21,366 nt of DNA from DAIRGB01 sp036794765 (lineage in GTDB: Bacteria; Patescibacteriota; JAHJAL01): the NCBI GenBank assembly GCA_036794765.1, contig DAIRGB010000009.1, positions 1-21,366 of the forward strand. Direction: 5' to 3'. Position numbers and translations under genes: made by a program. The notes beneath the pieces were generated by a model, which saw nothing but the letters and a program-made list of their open reading frames with translations, made no database searches and had not been told where the DNA came from. Positions within the stretch are counted from its first letter, which is position 1. Every line of letters starts with the position of its first letter. Shown in pieces: positions 14,395-21,366 of this stretch.

Positions 14395-14517
14395 TAAGAT
14401 TATTTTAAGTACTTTTATTTTTCATTTTTTAAGACTCGAACATTTCCTCTGATGATTGTGATTATTAAACTTAGACAAGTTAAAAAATGAAAAATAAAAG
14501 TACTTAAAATAATTTTA
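14395..14517. repeat. Large inverted repeat (38-bp arms, 47-nt centre)
   Basis: Arms 14395-14432 and 14480-14517 are complementary over 38 bp with a single wobble pair; the inner 33 bp (14400-14432 with 14480-14512) are perfect. The arms are A/T-only except for GTAC and one C/G pair. The 47-nt centre is unpaired and not repetitive. It fills the gap between the RodZ-like gene (stop 14553) and recA. It could be a bidirectional terminator, an attenuator or a MITE-like insertion. No clear target-site duplication is seen. Confidence 0.9.
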
Positions 14518-14552
14518 GATTTAAAAAGATGTGGTTTTTTTGTTTGTGGTGG

Positions 14553-15506
14553 TTAGATGTTGTTGAGTTCGGGGGAGTTGGAAATTTTTAGATTGTCGAT
14601 GATTTGGTTGTCGGAACCGATAAGGCCAAGAGGTTTGTTGTTTACGGTTAGAAGGGTGGCTCCGGCATTACTGGTAGTGAGATAGAAACAGTTGTCAGAG
14701 TCAAATTTTTTGCTTTCACCAGCTAAGATTTTGTCGTCAAAGATAATGTTTTCTTGGTTGTCTTTGAGGCGTATCCAGATATCATAACCAGCGGCGTTGA
14801 TGGTTAGGGTGATGTTGTGATTGGTACTTGTGTTGTCGAGGTCGGCTACGACAACTTTGGTATAGGTGGTTGTTTTGCCTAGTTTGTTTTGAGCGGAAAC
14901 TTTGATAATATTGTAGCCTTCTTGAAGTTGAATGTTGGTAGTAAAATTTCCATTTTTGTCTGTAGTTAGGGCTTGGTTGTTGATATAGATGATATTTTCT
15001 GGGTCGGTTTGGCCGGATAAATTGATTTTATCTGAGTTTACTGTGGTGTAGTCTTCTGGTTCAGTGATTTGGAGTTTGGGGATAGTGATAAATGTATTGA
15101 TTTGTAAATATCCATAATACCCGATGATAAAGATAAATAGAGATATTAGACTGACAGTGATAGTTTTGGGAGTGAGAATAAAAAGTTTTCGAGTAGGAGT
15201 GGATGGTTCTTCGTTGGTGGTTTGCTGCGAAAGAAAGTGTTTACTTTCAATTTGATAGCGATTATTGATTTTGGTAATGTCTAGTTCGAGAAAACGAGCA
15301 TAGGTTAAGATAAATTTATGGGCATATTCTAGGTTGGGGAATTCTCCATAGTCATTGTTTTCAATAGCCAAAAGATAAGAACGGCGGATATTGGTAAAAT
15401 TTTCAACGTGCGACAACTTTAGCTTGTGTTTCAAGCGAGTGTTTTTGAAAATGCTACCGAGATTGTTTTGGGCGGAAGCGAGTTTTTTGGTGGAAAATAA
15501 AGGCAT
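14553..15506 (-). CDS. RodZ-like HTH membrane protein with Ig-like and DUF4115 domains
   Basis: Bitopic membrane protein resembling RodZ, the MreB-linked cell-shape factor. I take the ATG at 15506 (317 residues); a TTG at 15527 overlapping the ftsK stop would add seven residues. A cytoplasmic Xre/HTH_25-type helix-turn-helix is at about residues 16-75 (LGSIFKNTRLKHKLKLSHVE, then YLLAIENNDYGEFPN). A transmembrane helix follows at about 116-136. Then comes an Ig-like module (about 144-222, around LSGQTDPENIIYINNQ and the GYNIIKVSAQN strand) and a C-terminal DUF4115-like domain (YDIWIRLKDNQENIIFDDKI, LAGESKKF). It starts 17 bp after ftsK and is surely co-transcribed with it. The ftsK/RodZ/recA neighbourhood fits a division and chromosome-segregation cluster. 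I saw no MreB gene in the window, so the partner is unclear. Confidence 0.85.
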   Translation of the reverse strand: MPLFSTKKLASAQNNLGSIFKNTRLKHKLKLSHVENFTNIRRSYLLAIENNDYGEFPNLEYAHKFILTYARFLELDITKINNRYQIESKHFLSQQTTNEEPSTPTRKLFILTPKTITVSLISLFIFIIGYYGYLQINTFITIPKLQITEPEDYTTVNSDKINLSGQTDPENIIYINNQALTTDKNGNFTTNIQLQEGYNIIKVSAQNKLGKTTTYTKVVVADLDNTSTNHNITLTINAAGYDIWIRLKDNQENIIFDDKILAGESKKFDSDNCFYLTTSNAGATLLTVNNKPLGLIGSDNQIIDNLKISNSPELNNI

Positions 15507-15523
15507 AGGAAAAAGATAAATTT

Positions 15524-17695
15524 TCAATTTTCAATTTCCTCAAGGGACTTGATAAGTACTTGTCGGGGTTTGTTGCCGACTTGAGTGGAAATGATTTTTT
15601 TTTGTTCGAGAATGTCGATTAGACGGGCAGCGCGGGCGTAGCCGATGGATAGTTTTCGTTGTAAATAGGAGGCAGAAGCTTGTTGGGAAGATAAGACTAG
15701 CTCGACAACTTGATTGAAAAGATCGTCGTCAACATCGGAAAATTTGGGAGAGGTTTGATTTTCTGTTGATTCGGTTTCGGTTTGATTGAACTGAAAGTAT
15801 TGGGGAGAAGGACCTTCGTTTTTCCAGAATTGAGTAATGGAGTCTATTTCTTGGTCAGATACATAAACTCCTTGGATACGTCGTGGTTTGCCTGTTTCGC
15901 GACTAATATAGAGCATATCCCCTTTTCCTAAAAGTTTTTCGGCTCCGGCCATGTCTAGGATAGTGCGAGAGTCGATTTGGGAGGCGACGGCGAAGGCGAT
16001 ACGGGTGGCAATATTGGCCTTGATAAGGCCGGTGATAACATCGACCGATGGTCGTTGGGTGGCAACTATGAGATGAATTCCGGTGGCGCGCGCCATTTGA
16101 GCTAGCCGGCAGATCGCGGTTTCGATGTCGTTGCCGGCAGTCATCATGAGGTCGGCCAATTCGTCAATAATGATTACGATATATGGGAGGGGTTTGTGGG
16201 GAAATTTTTGGTTATAACTTAAAATATTGCGAGCGTTGTTTGCTGATAAAACTTTGTAGCGGTTGTTCATTTCTTCTAACCCCCATTTGAGAGCACTGAG
16301 AGCGTTTTTTGGTTCTGTTACTACGGGAGTTAGCAGATGGGGTAAGTTGTTGTAGGAGGAAAGTTCAACGCGTTTGGGATCGACTAAAATGAATTTAATT
16401 TGTTCAGGGGTGAAACGACAAAGTAGGGTGACAATAACGGTATTAATAAATACACTTTTGCCGGAGCCGGTGGAACCGGCAATCAATAAGTGTGGCATTT
16501 TGGTTAGATCGTCGAGAGCTGGAAGTCCGGAGATATCTCGTCCGAGGGGAATGGGTACAATTTGTTTACCTTCAAGGACTGATGGAGATTCGATAATTTC
16601 TCTTAAACGCACGGGTGCTGGTTTTTTGTTGGGGATTTCGATGCCAACTAGTGATTTGCCGGGGATGGGGGCTTCGACACGGATGGGGTGGGCAGCGAGA
16701 GCGAGAGCGAGATCATTTTGCAAGGAAGTTATTTTTGACAACTTGACTCCGGTTGACGGTTTGAAGGTGTATTGAGTGACGGTGGGGCCGATGTTGACGT
16801 CTTTCATTTCGACTTCAATATCAAATTCGGAAAGAGTATTTTCGATAATTTTTAAATTTTTATTGATGTCGCCGCTATGAACTTCTTCTTTTGATTCTTC
16901 TAGAAGTGAGGAAGGGGGAAGTTGCCAGTTAATTTCCACTTCTTCGGGGTTTGATTGGTTGACGGCGAGTTTGGCGATTGATTCGGTTGAGGTTTTGGAG
17001 TTGTTGCTGACTTCGGTGTTTTTTTCGGTTAATGATTCTTTGTTGGTGTTTTGATCAATTTCTTTCTTTTTCTTTTGTAAGAAGTTGTAGAAAGAAATTT
17101 TTGGTTTCTCGTGGTTTGGTTCAGTTTGGGGATGAAATATTTGATTGGATTTTGGTTTGTGTCGGATTTGTTTCAGATGCTGGAAAAAGTTTGAAATCCC
17201 TTTTTGCAAGGAGGTATTGAAAAATAGTAGGAAAGATAAAATCAAGAAGAAAAAAATAAGGACGATGGATCCGGTTTGGCCGATTATTTTTTCACAGATA
17301 AAAACAAGTCCATGGCCAATGTAACCGCCGGCATAGAATGGTTGGGCTTGATCGAAAAAAAGATTCAAAATACCTGGGCCGGCAATCAGAAAAAGACAAA
17401 GGCTGATTATCTGTCTAGTAGCCAAGGGAAATTTTTGGGGAGAAATAGTATTTAGACCGAAGATTACTAGAAAGACGGGGAGCAGGTAGGAAAAATATCC
17501 GAAACTTGATTGTAGCAGTGTTTTGACAACTAGGCCAATTGGGCCGAATTGACCCAAAAAACTTAGGATAATGAAAATGATCAAAATGGCGATGATAAAG
17601 GCGGTTATTTCTCGACTGGTTTCTGGATTGAGGTCAAGATCTATTTTAATATTTTCATATTTAAGATGTTGTTTTTTGGATTTTTTTTTGGACAT
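15524..17695 (-). CDS. ftsK: DNA translocase FtsK/SpoIIIE
   Basis: Septal DNA pump that moves chromosome ends through the closing division site and assists dimer resolution. The 723-residue protein has four or so N-terminal membrane helices (about 30-50, 65-82, 92-112, 140-160). A short Lys/Asn/Ser-rich linker (about 170-260) is much shorter than that of E. coli FtsK. The alpha/beta motor has Walker A GSTGSGKS at 407-414, DPKRVELSSYN at 439-449, Walker B IVIIIDE at 506-512 and ATQRPS at 545-550. The C-terminal winged-helix gamma domain (about 655-715, LQRKLSIGYARAARLIDILE) reads polar KOPS/SRS sites in the family. A promoter is visible at 17786-17815. The 85-nt leader carries a 10-nt-period repeat. 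The TGA stop at 15524 abuts the RodZ-like gene. Identification is certain. Confidence 0.98.
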   Translation of the reverse strand: MSKKKSKKQHLKYENIKIDLDLNPETSREITAFIIAILIIFIILSFLGQFGPIGLVVKTLLQSSFGYFSYLLPVFLVIFGLNTISPQKFPLATRQIISLCLFLIAGPGILNLFFDQAQPFYAGGYIGHGLVFICEKIIGQTGSIVLIFFFLILSFLLFFNTSLQKGISNFFQHLKQIRHKPKSNQIFHPQTEPNHEKPKISFYNFLQKKKKEIDQNTNKESLTEKNTEVSNNSKTSTESIAKLAVNQSNPEEVEINWQLPPSSLLEESKEEVHSGDINKNLKIIENTLSEFDIEVEMKDVNIGPTVTQYTFKPSTGVKLSKITSLQNDLALALAAHPIRVEAPIPGKSLVGIEIPNKKPAPVRLREIIESPSVLEGKQIVPIPLGRDISGLPALDDLTKMPHLLIAGSTGSGKSVFINTVIVTLLCRFTPEQIKFILVDPKRVELSSYNNLPHLLTPVVTEPKNALSALKWGLEEMNNRYKVLSANNARNILSYNQKFPHKPLPYIVIIIDELADLMMTAGNDIETAICRLAQMARATGIHLIVATQRPSVDVITGLIKANIATRIAFAVASQIDSRTILDMAGAEKLLGKGDMLYISRETGKPRRIQGVYVSDQEIDSITQFWKNEGPSPQYFQFNQTETESTENQTSPKFSDVDDDLFNQVVELVLSSQQASASYLQRKLSIGYARAARLIDILEQKKIISTQVGNKPRQVLIKSLEEIEN

Positions 17696-17720
17696 TTTTT
17701 TTATGAACTTAGAAAATTTA

Positions 17721-17760
17721 TCAAACTCTTAATAAACGCTTTTAAACCCTTAAAAACTTT
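17721..17760 (-). repeat. 10-nt-period repeat in the ftsK leader
   Basis: Read on the minus strand, four decamer units follow one another: aaagttttta, agggtttaaa, agcgtttatt, aagagtttga. With the bases just upstream the block matches 8736-8769 with three differences over about 33 nt, including the shared 16-mer AGGGTTTAAAAGCGTT. It lies in the transcribed 5' leader between the promoter and the ftsK start. Confidence 0.8.
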
Positions 17761-17785
17761 TATAAGAAAAAGACTATTTGTAATT

Positions 17786-17815
17786 ATTATATCAATATTT
17801 TGGGGGTGTTATCAA
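17786..17815 (-). promoter_or_regulatory. Sigma-70 promoter of ftsK
   Basis: On the minus strand TTGATA (17810-17815), an 18-nt spacer and a consensus TATAAT (17786-17791). The start near 17779 gives a leader of about 85 nt before the ftsK ATG at 17695. It probably drives ftsK and the RodZ-like gene together. Confidence 0.75.
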
Positions 17816-17877
17816 AGTGGTTTTTAGGCGAATATATGATATAAAATTGTTTTTAAAAATTGACTTGATTGAATAAT

Positions 17878-19734
17878 TTAGACTTCGATTGTGACCGGGA
17901 TGATCATGGGGCGGCGTTGGGTGCGGTCGAAGACGAAGGAACCGATGTCATCTCTTAGGCGGTTGCGGATATTGGTCAAGTCGATGTGGCCGGTTTCGCC
18001 GCGATGATTGACGATGTTTAAAGCTTTTTTCTTTAGTTCTTTCATGAGAGCGTCAGCTGATTTCATATAGACAAAACCGCGGGAGATAATGTCGATATTG
18101 TTTTCTTCGGAAGGACTGTTTTCTTTTTTTATTTGGGCGATGATGACTATAATTCCGTCACCGGCAAGTTGTTGGCGGTCGCGGATAACAATGTTGCCGA
18201 CATCTCCTACTCCCAGACCGTCAACGAATACCAAACCGGAGGGAACTTTGGTTTTGGTACTAACTAGTTGGCCACGATGAAATTCGGCGATTTGACCATT
18301 GTCTAGTAAAATTGTGTTTTCTTCTGGCATGCCCAGGTCTTGTCCGATTTGGGCATGAGCGGCGCGCATGTGGAGTGATCCGTGGTCGGGTAGTAAATAT
18401 TTTGGTTTGAGAAGAGTGATTAGTAGTTTTAAGTCGGTGATGGAACCATGTCCGGAAGCGTGAATATCCATACTTTTGTCGTCGATGACTTTAGCGCCTT
18501 GGCGGATTAAGTTGTCGATCATGTCATAGATTGATTTTTCGTTGCCGGGGATTGGAGAGGAGGATAAGATGACGGTGTCGCCTTTTTTTATTTTCATAAA
18601 GCGATGTTCTCCCAGAGACATGCGACCGATGGCGGATGATTCTTGGCCTTGACTGCCGGTAGCAATGACTACGATTTGATTGTCAGGATATCGATTTATT
18701 TCTTTGGGCGAAATCAGAATGCCGCGAGGAATTTTGTAGTATTTCAATTTGGTAGCAATTTCGAAGTTTTGCAGCATGCTGCGACCTAAAAAGGTGACTT
18801 TGCGACCGAGTTTGTGGGCGGAATTGATGATTTGTTGGATGCGACTTAAAAGAAGGGAAAAAGTGGCAATAATGATCCTGCCTTGACAGCGGGAAAAGGC
18901 GATGTCCAGGTTCTCACCGATTTCGCGTTCGGAAATGGTTAGTCCGGGTTCGGAGGCGTTGGTGCTTTCGGACAGAAGCAGGAGAACTTTTTGGGCGCCA
19001 ATGGCGGCAATTCTTTGTAGGTCAGCACTGTCGTCGCTGGCGGGAGTAAAATCGATTTTGAAATCGCCGGAATAAACTATTGTTCCTTCCGGGGTATGCA
19101 CAACGACACTAGCAGAGTCTGGAATATTGTGGTTGACGCGGAAAAATTCGATGGTAAATTGGCCCAATTTGATTTTGTCTTGTTCGGGATTAATTGGTTT
19201 TAATGAAGCGGTGACGTCGGGGAATTCTTCCAATCTTTGTTTGATTAGATCGCAAGTGAGTTGGGTGGCAAAAACAGGAACGTGTTTTAGTTGTGGAAGT
19301 AAGTATGGAAGTCCGCCGGTATGATCAAGATGGCCGTGGGAAATGACGATTCCCCGTAGTTTGTGAATATTTTTTTTAACATAGGTGATATCTGGCAAAA
19401 CCCAGTCAACTCCCAACATATCTTTGTTGGGAAATTGAAACCCGAGGTCGATCAAAATCATATCTTGTTCGTACTCGATGGCGACGCAGTTTTTTCCGAC
19501 CTCTTCAAAACCGCCGATAGCGATAACTTTTAGTCGTTTGTCGTTGGTATTGGAGTGAGATCTGCGAGATTTGAAGTGTGGTGGATGATAGTTTTTTTGT
19601 CGGTGGTTGTGTAATTTGGCAATTAGTTTTTTTTCTTGAGGAGTAAGATTTTGGTCTTTTTTTGGTGATTGATTTTTGTCGGTTTGGTTTAAACCAATTG
19701 ATCTTTTGGTAAATTGATTTTTTATATTGTCCAT
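17878..19734 (-). CDS. rnj: Ribonuclease J
   Basis: Metallo-beta-lactamase/beta-CASP ribonuclease with endo- and 5'-exonuclease activity, used for mRNA decay and RNA maturation in bacteria without RNase E. The 618-residue protein has a basic, low-complexity extension at residues 1-65 that is longer than usual (typical RNase J is about 550-560 residues). The core follows: GGFEEVGKNC (about 74-83), the metal motif SHGHLDHTGG (132-141), NHNIPDSA, VYSGDFKIDFTP, and a beta-CASP region with the GRSMLQN signature and IHASGHGSITD. PDHGSLHMRAAHA is at about 449-461, followed by the C-terminal domain GLVFVDGLGVGDVGN to the end. The start ATG at 19734 has little Shine-Dalgarno. It lies 182 bp upstream of ftsK, which has its own promoter. 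Confidence 0.97.
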   Translation of the reverse strand: MDNIKNQFTKRSIGLNQTDKNQSPKKDQNLTPQEKKLIAKLHNHRQKNYHPPHFKSRRSHSNTNDKRLKVIAIGGFEEVGKNCVAIEYEQDMILIDLGFQFPNKDMLGVDWVLPDITYVKKNIHKLRGIVISHGHLDHTGGLPYLLPQLKHVPVFATQLTCDLIKQRLEEFPDVTASLKPINPEQDKIKLGQFTIEFFRVNHNIPDSASVVVHTPEGTIVYSGDFKIDFTPASDDSADLQRIAAIGAQKVLLLLSESTNASEPGLTISEREIGENLDIAFSRCQGRIIIATFSLLLSRIQQIINSAHKLGRKVTFLGRSMLQNFEIATKLKYYKIPRGILISPKEINRYPDNQIVVIATGSQGQESSAIGRMSLGEHRFMKIKKGDTVILSSSPIPGNEKSIYDMIDNLIRQGAKVIDDKSMDIHASGHGSITDLKLLITLLKPKYLLPDHGSLHMRAAHAQIGQDLGMPEENTILLDNGQIAEFHRGQLVSTKTKVPSGLVFVDGLGVGDVGNIVIRDRQQLAGDGIIVIIAQIKKENSPSEENNIDIISRGFVYMKSADALMKELKKKALNIVNHRGETGHIDLTNIRNRLRDDIGSFVFDRTQRRPMIIPVTIEV

Positions 19735-19771
19735 GGGGAAAATAAATAATAATAATTAAGAATGAATGGTA

Positions 19772-19833
19772 AAACGTATCAAACAAAAAAGTTTGTTAGG
19801 TTTGCTAAGTTTGATACGTTTGTTAAGTTTTAT
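19772..19833. repeat. 9-nt tandem repeat with an inverted-repeat hairpin
   Basis: Five 9-nt units run on the + strand from 19789: AAGTTTGTT, AGGTTTGCT, AAGTTTGAT, ACGTTTGTT, AAGTTTTAT. A perfect 13-bp inverted repeat, AAACGTATCAAAC (19772-19784) with GTTTGATACGTTT (19809-19821), overlaps it. It lies between the UDG stop and the RNase J start and may act as the UDG terminator. The T-rich arm toward rnj also offers a TTGATA −35-like hexamer. Confidence 0.75.
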
Positions 19834-19858
19834 AAATGCTTTAGTTGTTCGGTTGATT

Positions 19859-20464
19859 CTATTTTTGTATATTACTGTTTTTTAGTTCGTCGCTTTTTAT
19901 TTTTTGCAGAATAGCGGGGATTTTTAGAAAATCGCTGTCAATGTCGGTGCGGGTGGCGGGGTTGTATAATCCGGCCGCCGGATGATACAAGGGCAAATAT
20001 ACTTGTCCTTGGTATCTTTTTGGTTGGCCATGGGCGGAAGATATTTTGAGATTGGGGAGAAAAAAATTCATGGCGTGTCGGCCAAGGGTGATGATTAGTT
20101 TTGGTTTGATGGTTTGCAATTGTTGGGTAAGAAAAGGGGAGCAGGTAGCTACTTCTTCTGGCAGGGGGTCTCGATTATCCGGGGGGCGGCATTTGACGAT
20201 GTTGGTAATGTAAATTTGGGGGCGAGTAAGGCCGATGGAGGCAAGTAATTTGTCCAGGTATTTGCCGGCAGCACCAACAAAGGGAACGCCTTGGAGATCT
20301 TCATTTTTTCCTGGTCCTTCGCCAACAAAAACAAGTTCACTATTGGGATTGCCGTTGCCCGGGACGGTGTTGGTTCGTTTGAGGCACAATTGGCATTTTT
20401 GGCAAGCTTTTATATCTTGAGCGATGGTTTGAAGGATGATGTCTTTGTTTAAATCTTGGTTCAT
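19859..20464 (-). CDS. Uracil-DNA glycosylase, family 4 (4Fe-4S)
   Basis: DNA-repair enzyme that removes uracil from DNA. I choose the ATG at 20464, giving 201 residues. It overlaps the stop of the preceding gene as ATGA, a sign of translational coupling, and is followed by the normal family N-terminus (LQTIAQDIKACQKCQLC). The iron-sulfur cysteines are Cys21, Cys24, Cys92 (NIVKCRPP) and Cys108 (VATCSPF). The catalytic-pocket motif is GEGPGKNED (48-56), where family 4 has GEAPG-type sequences. PFVGAAGKYLD follows, and motif 2 is YHPAAGLYNP (160-169). Length matches family 4 (about 200). A longer frame up to 20611 would only duplicate sequence of the upstream gene and is rejected. Family 5 is less likely given the Glu in motif 1 and the length. 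Confidence 0.95.
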   Translation of the reverse strand: MNQDLNKDIILQTIAQDIKACQKCQLCLKRTNTVPGNGNPNSELVFVGEGPGKNEDLQGVPFVGAAGKYLDKLLASIGLTRPQIYITNIVKCRPPDNRDPLPEEVATCSPFLTQQLQTIKPKLIITLGRHAMNFFLPNLKISSAHGQPKRYQGQVYLPLYHPAAGLYNPATRTDIDSDFLKIPAILQKIKSDELKNSNIQK

Positions 20465-21366
20465 TTGGTAATAATACCTGAAAAATTGTCTTTGGTAATT
20501 TGAAGTTGAATTGACTTGAAGAAATTTAGTGATTGAGGAAGTTGGGGGTAGAGGGTTTGGATGTTTGACCAGGGTATGTTGATGGTAGTTGGTGGATTTT
20601 GGCTGATCCAAGGTTGATAATTGCTAAGTATCAGGTGGTTTTGTTGATAGGCAAGATAGATAGTTTCTGATTTTAGATTGGGGTAGGAGATCTGATTGTC
20701 GCTCAAAATGTTTAATTTGACGTTGGTGTTACTGGGGGATGTGATGAGGCTGGATGTGCCATCAGATAATATTTTGTATTGAGGGTAATAACTTTTTTGT
20801 TTTTCAAGTTGATTGGTTGTTTTTTTGAATAGGTTTGTCAGGTCGTATTTTTCTGGATATTGGAGAAAAAAGGTGAAATTATTATTTTCCTGTTGAAGAG
20901 TAAGGGTTTCGATATTGTCAAAATCTATATTTTGAGCGGAGAGATAAAATTGGGAGAGAGTTGATAGGAGTTTTTTGGTGAATATTTGTTGATAAAGAGA
21001 TTGTTCCCGCTGAGAGTTAAAATCTTTTAAAATTAATTTGGTTTCTGCGGATGGTGTTTGGTAGTTGGTTTGATTGATGAGAATTTGATTGTTTTGAAAG
21101 TAGAAACAGATTGGTTGTTTATTGATAATTGTGTCTAGGGTGTTGATAGTAGCAATGTTGGATAGATCGTTTTCGCTTATCTGTTCCGGAAGTGGGAGGG
21201 ATTGATCGAGGGAAAAAATAGTAAGAAAAGCTTGGTTTGGTGGTTCAAAAATCGGAGGGAAAAAATCTGATCGGTTGGAAATGATTAAAAAATTGTCTTT
21301 AGTTTGGAAAAAAATATCACTTGGGGTGTGGTTTGGATCGGGAAGGGATAATTTTCCTTTTTGGAT
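20461..21366 (-). CDS. Unknown protein, 5' end beyond the window
   Basis: I translated this minus-strand frame by hand: it is open from the right edge of the window to a TGA at 20461-20463 (about 301 codons) with no internal stop, so it is a real gene whose start lies outside. A TTG at 20706 is only an internal Leu codon. The visible protein is rich in Asn, Gln, Ser, Thr and aromatic residues, with alternating hydrophobic and polar stretches that suggest beta structure: KDNFLIISNRSDFFPPIFEP, NNFTFFLQYPEKYDL, SETIYLAYQQNHLILSNYQP. No membrane helix, cysteine motif or catalytic signature is visible in this part. I do not recognise the family. The stop overlaps the UDG start (ATGA), so the two are one operon. 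The strong strand bias in composition makes similarity by eye unreliable. Confidence 0.8.
   Translation of the reverse strand: MQKGKLSLPDPNHTPSDIFFQTKDNFLIISNRSDFFPPIFEPPNQAFLTIFSLDQSLPLPEQISENDLSNIATINTLDTIINKQPICFYFQNNQILINQTNYQTPSAETKLILKDFNSQREQSLYQQIFTKKLLSTLSQFYLSAQNIDFDNIETLTLQQENNNFTFFLQYPEKYDLTNLFKKTTNQLEKQKSYYPQYKILSDGTSSLITSPSNTNVKLNILSDNQISYPNLKSETIYLAYQQNHLILSNYQPWISQNPPTTINIPWSNIQTLYPQLPQSLNFFKSIQLQITKDNFSGIITK

Noticed and set aside
14437..14441. CGAAC half-site resembling a Gram-positive LexA box near recA
   Set aside because: Only one half is present, with no GTTCG partner at the right spacing, and it lies in the loop of the large inverted repeat, over 100 bp from the recA promoter.
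15524..15527. TTG start of the RodZ-like gene overlapping the ftsK stop
   Set aside because: The ATG at 15506 gives a natural N-terminus just before the HTH; the TTG has no Shine-Dalgarno. It remains possible but less likely.
20465..20611. N-terminal extension of the UDG frame up to 20611
   Set aside because: It overlaps the reading frame of the upstream gene by about 150 bp, lacks family similarity, and the ATGA overlap at 20461-20464 gives a normal-length enzyme.

Overview
The window reads as chromosomal DNA of a low-GC, small-genome bacterium, most likely a member of the Candidate Phyla Radiation (Patescibacteria, Parcubacteria-like). This is inferred from the gene set, from the compact short-spacer layout, from AT-rich short repeats in the spacers, from the lack of encoded CCA ends on the tRNAs, and from conserved housekeeping genes mixed with small orphan proteins. 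TGA works as a stop (ftsK, the 9872-10489 gene, the last gene), so the Gracilibacteria TGA=Gly code is not in use. The + strand is visibly rich in G and T along the whole window whatever the gene direction. Plus-strand genes therefore encode V/G/W/L-rich proteins, and minus-strand genes encode N/P/T/Q/I/K-rich ones.

Layout. 1-1705 (+): the end of a WD40-like protein, then ychF. A 22-bp perfect bidirectional terminator separates these from a minus-strand block at 1773-7955 with tilS, ftsH, a terminator, murJ, and a PEGA plus TolB-like propeller membrane protein (in transcription order). 8030-11165 is a mixed accessory segment with a CYTH phosphohydrolase/cyclase-type protein, an elongator-type tRNA-CAT, an HD-domain nucleotidase, an orphan 205-aa protein, the initiator tRNA-fMet (−) and a tiny zinc-ribbon ORF. 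11169-21366 is all minus strand. In transcription order it holds an unknown protein entering from beyond the window, a translationally coupled family-4 uracil-DNA glycosylase, ribonuclease J, FtsK, a RodZ-like HTH membrane protein, recA, a DUF4870-like membrane protein and pyruvate kinase.

The genes cover translation and tRNA maturation (ychF, tilS, two CAT tRNAs), cell envelope and division (murJ, ftsK, RodZ-like, ftsH), genome maintenance (recA, UDG), RNA turnover (RNase J) and glycolysis (pyk).

The most notable unexplained signal is a pair of homologous hairpin elements next to the two tRNA genes, at 9001-9068 and 10697-10763. They have the same architecture (4-bp stem, small bulge, 6-bp stem, symmetric 9x9 internal loop, 7-bp stem, 13-nt apex), about 65% ungapped identity and several compensatory base-pair changes. 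They look like an undescribed structured RNA family. Other points of interest are a 38-bp near-perfect inverted repeat between recA and the RodZ-like gene, spacer repeats with strict 10-nt and 9-nt periods, an in-frame 39-nt duplication inside tilS, and a self-complementary Shine-Dalgarno palindrome in front of the DUF4870-like gene. I saw no CRISPR array, transposase, phage gene or defence locus.
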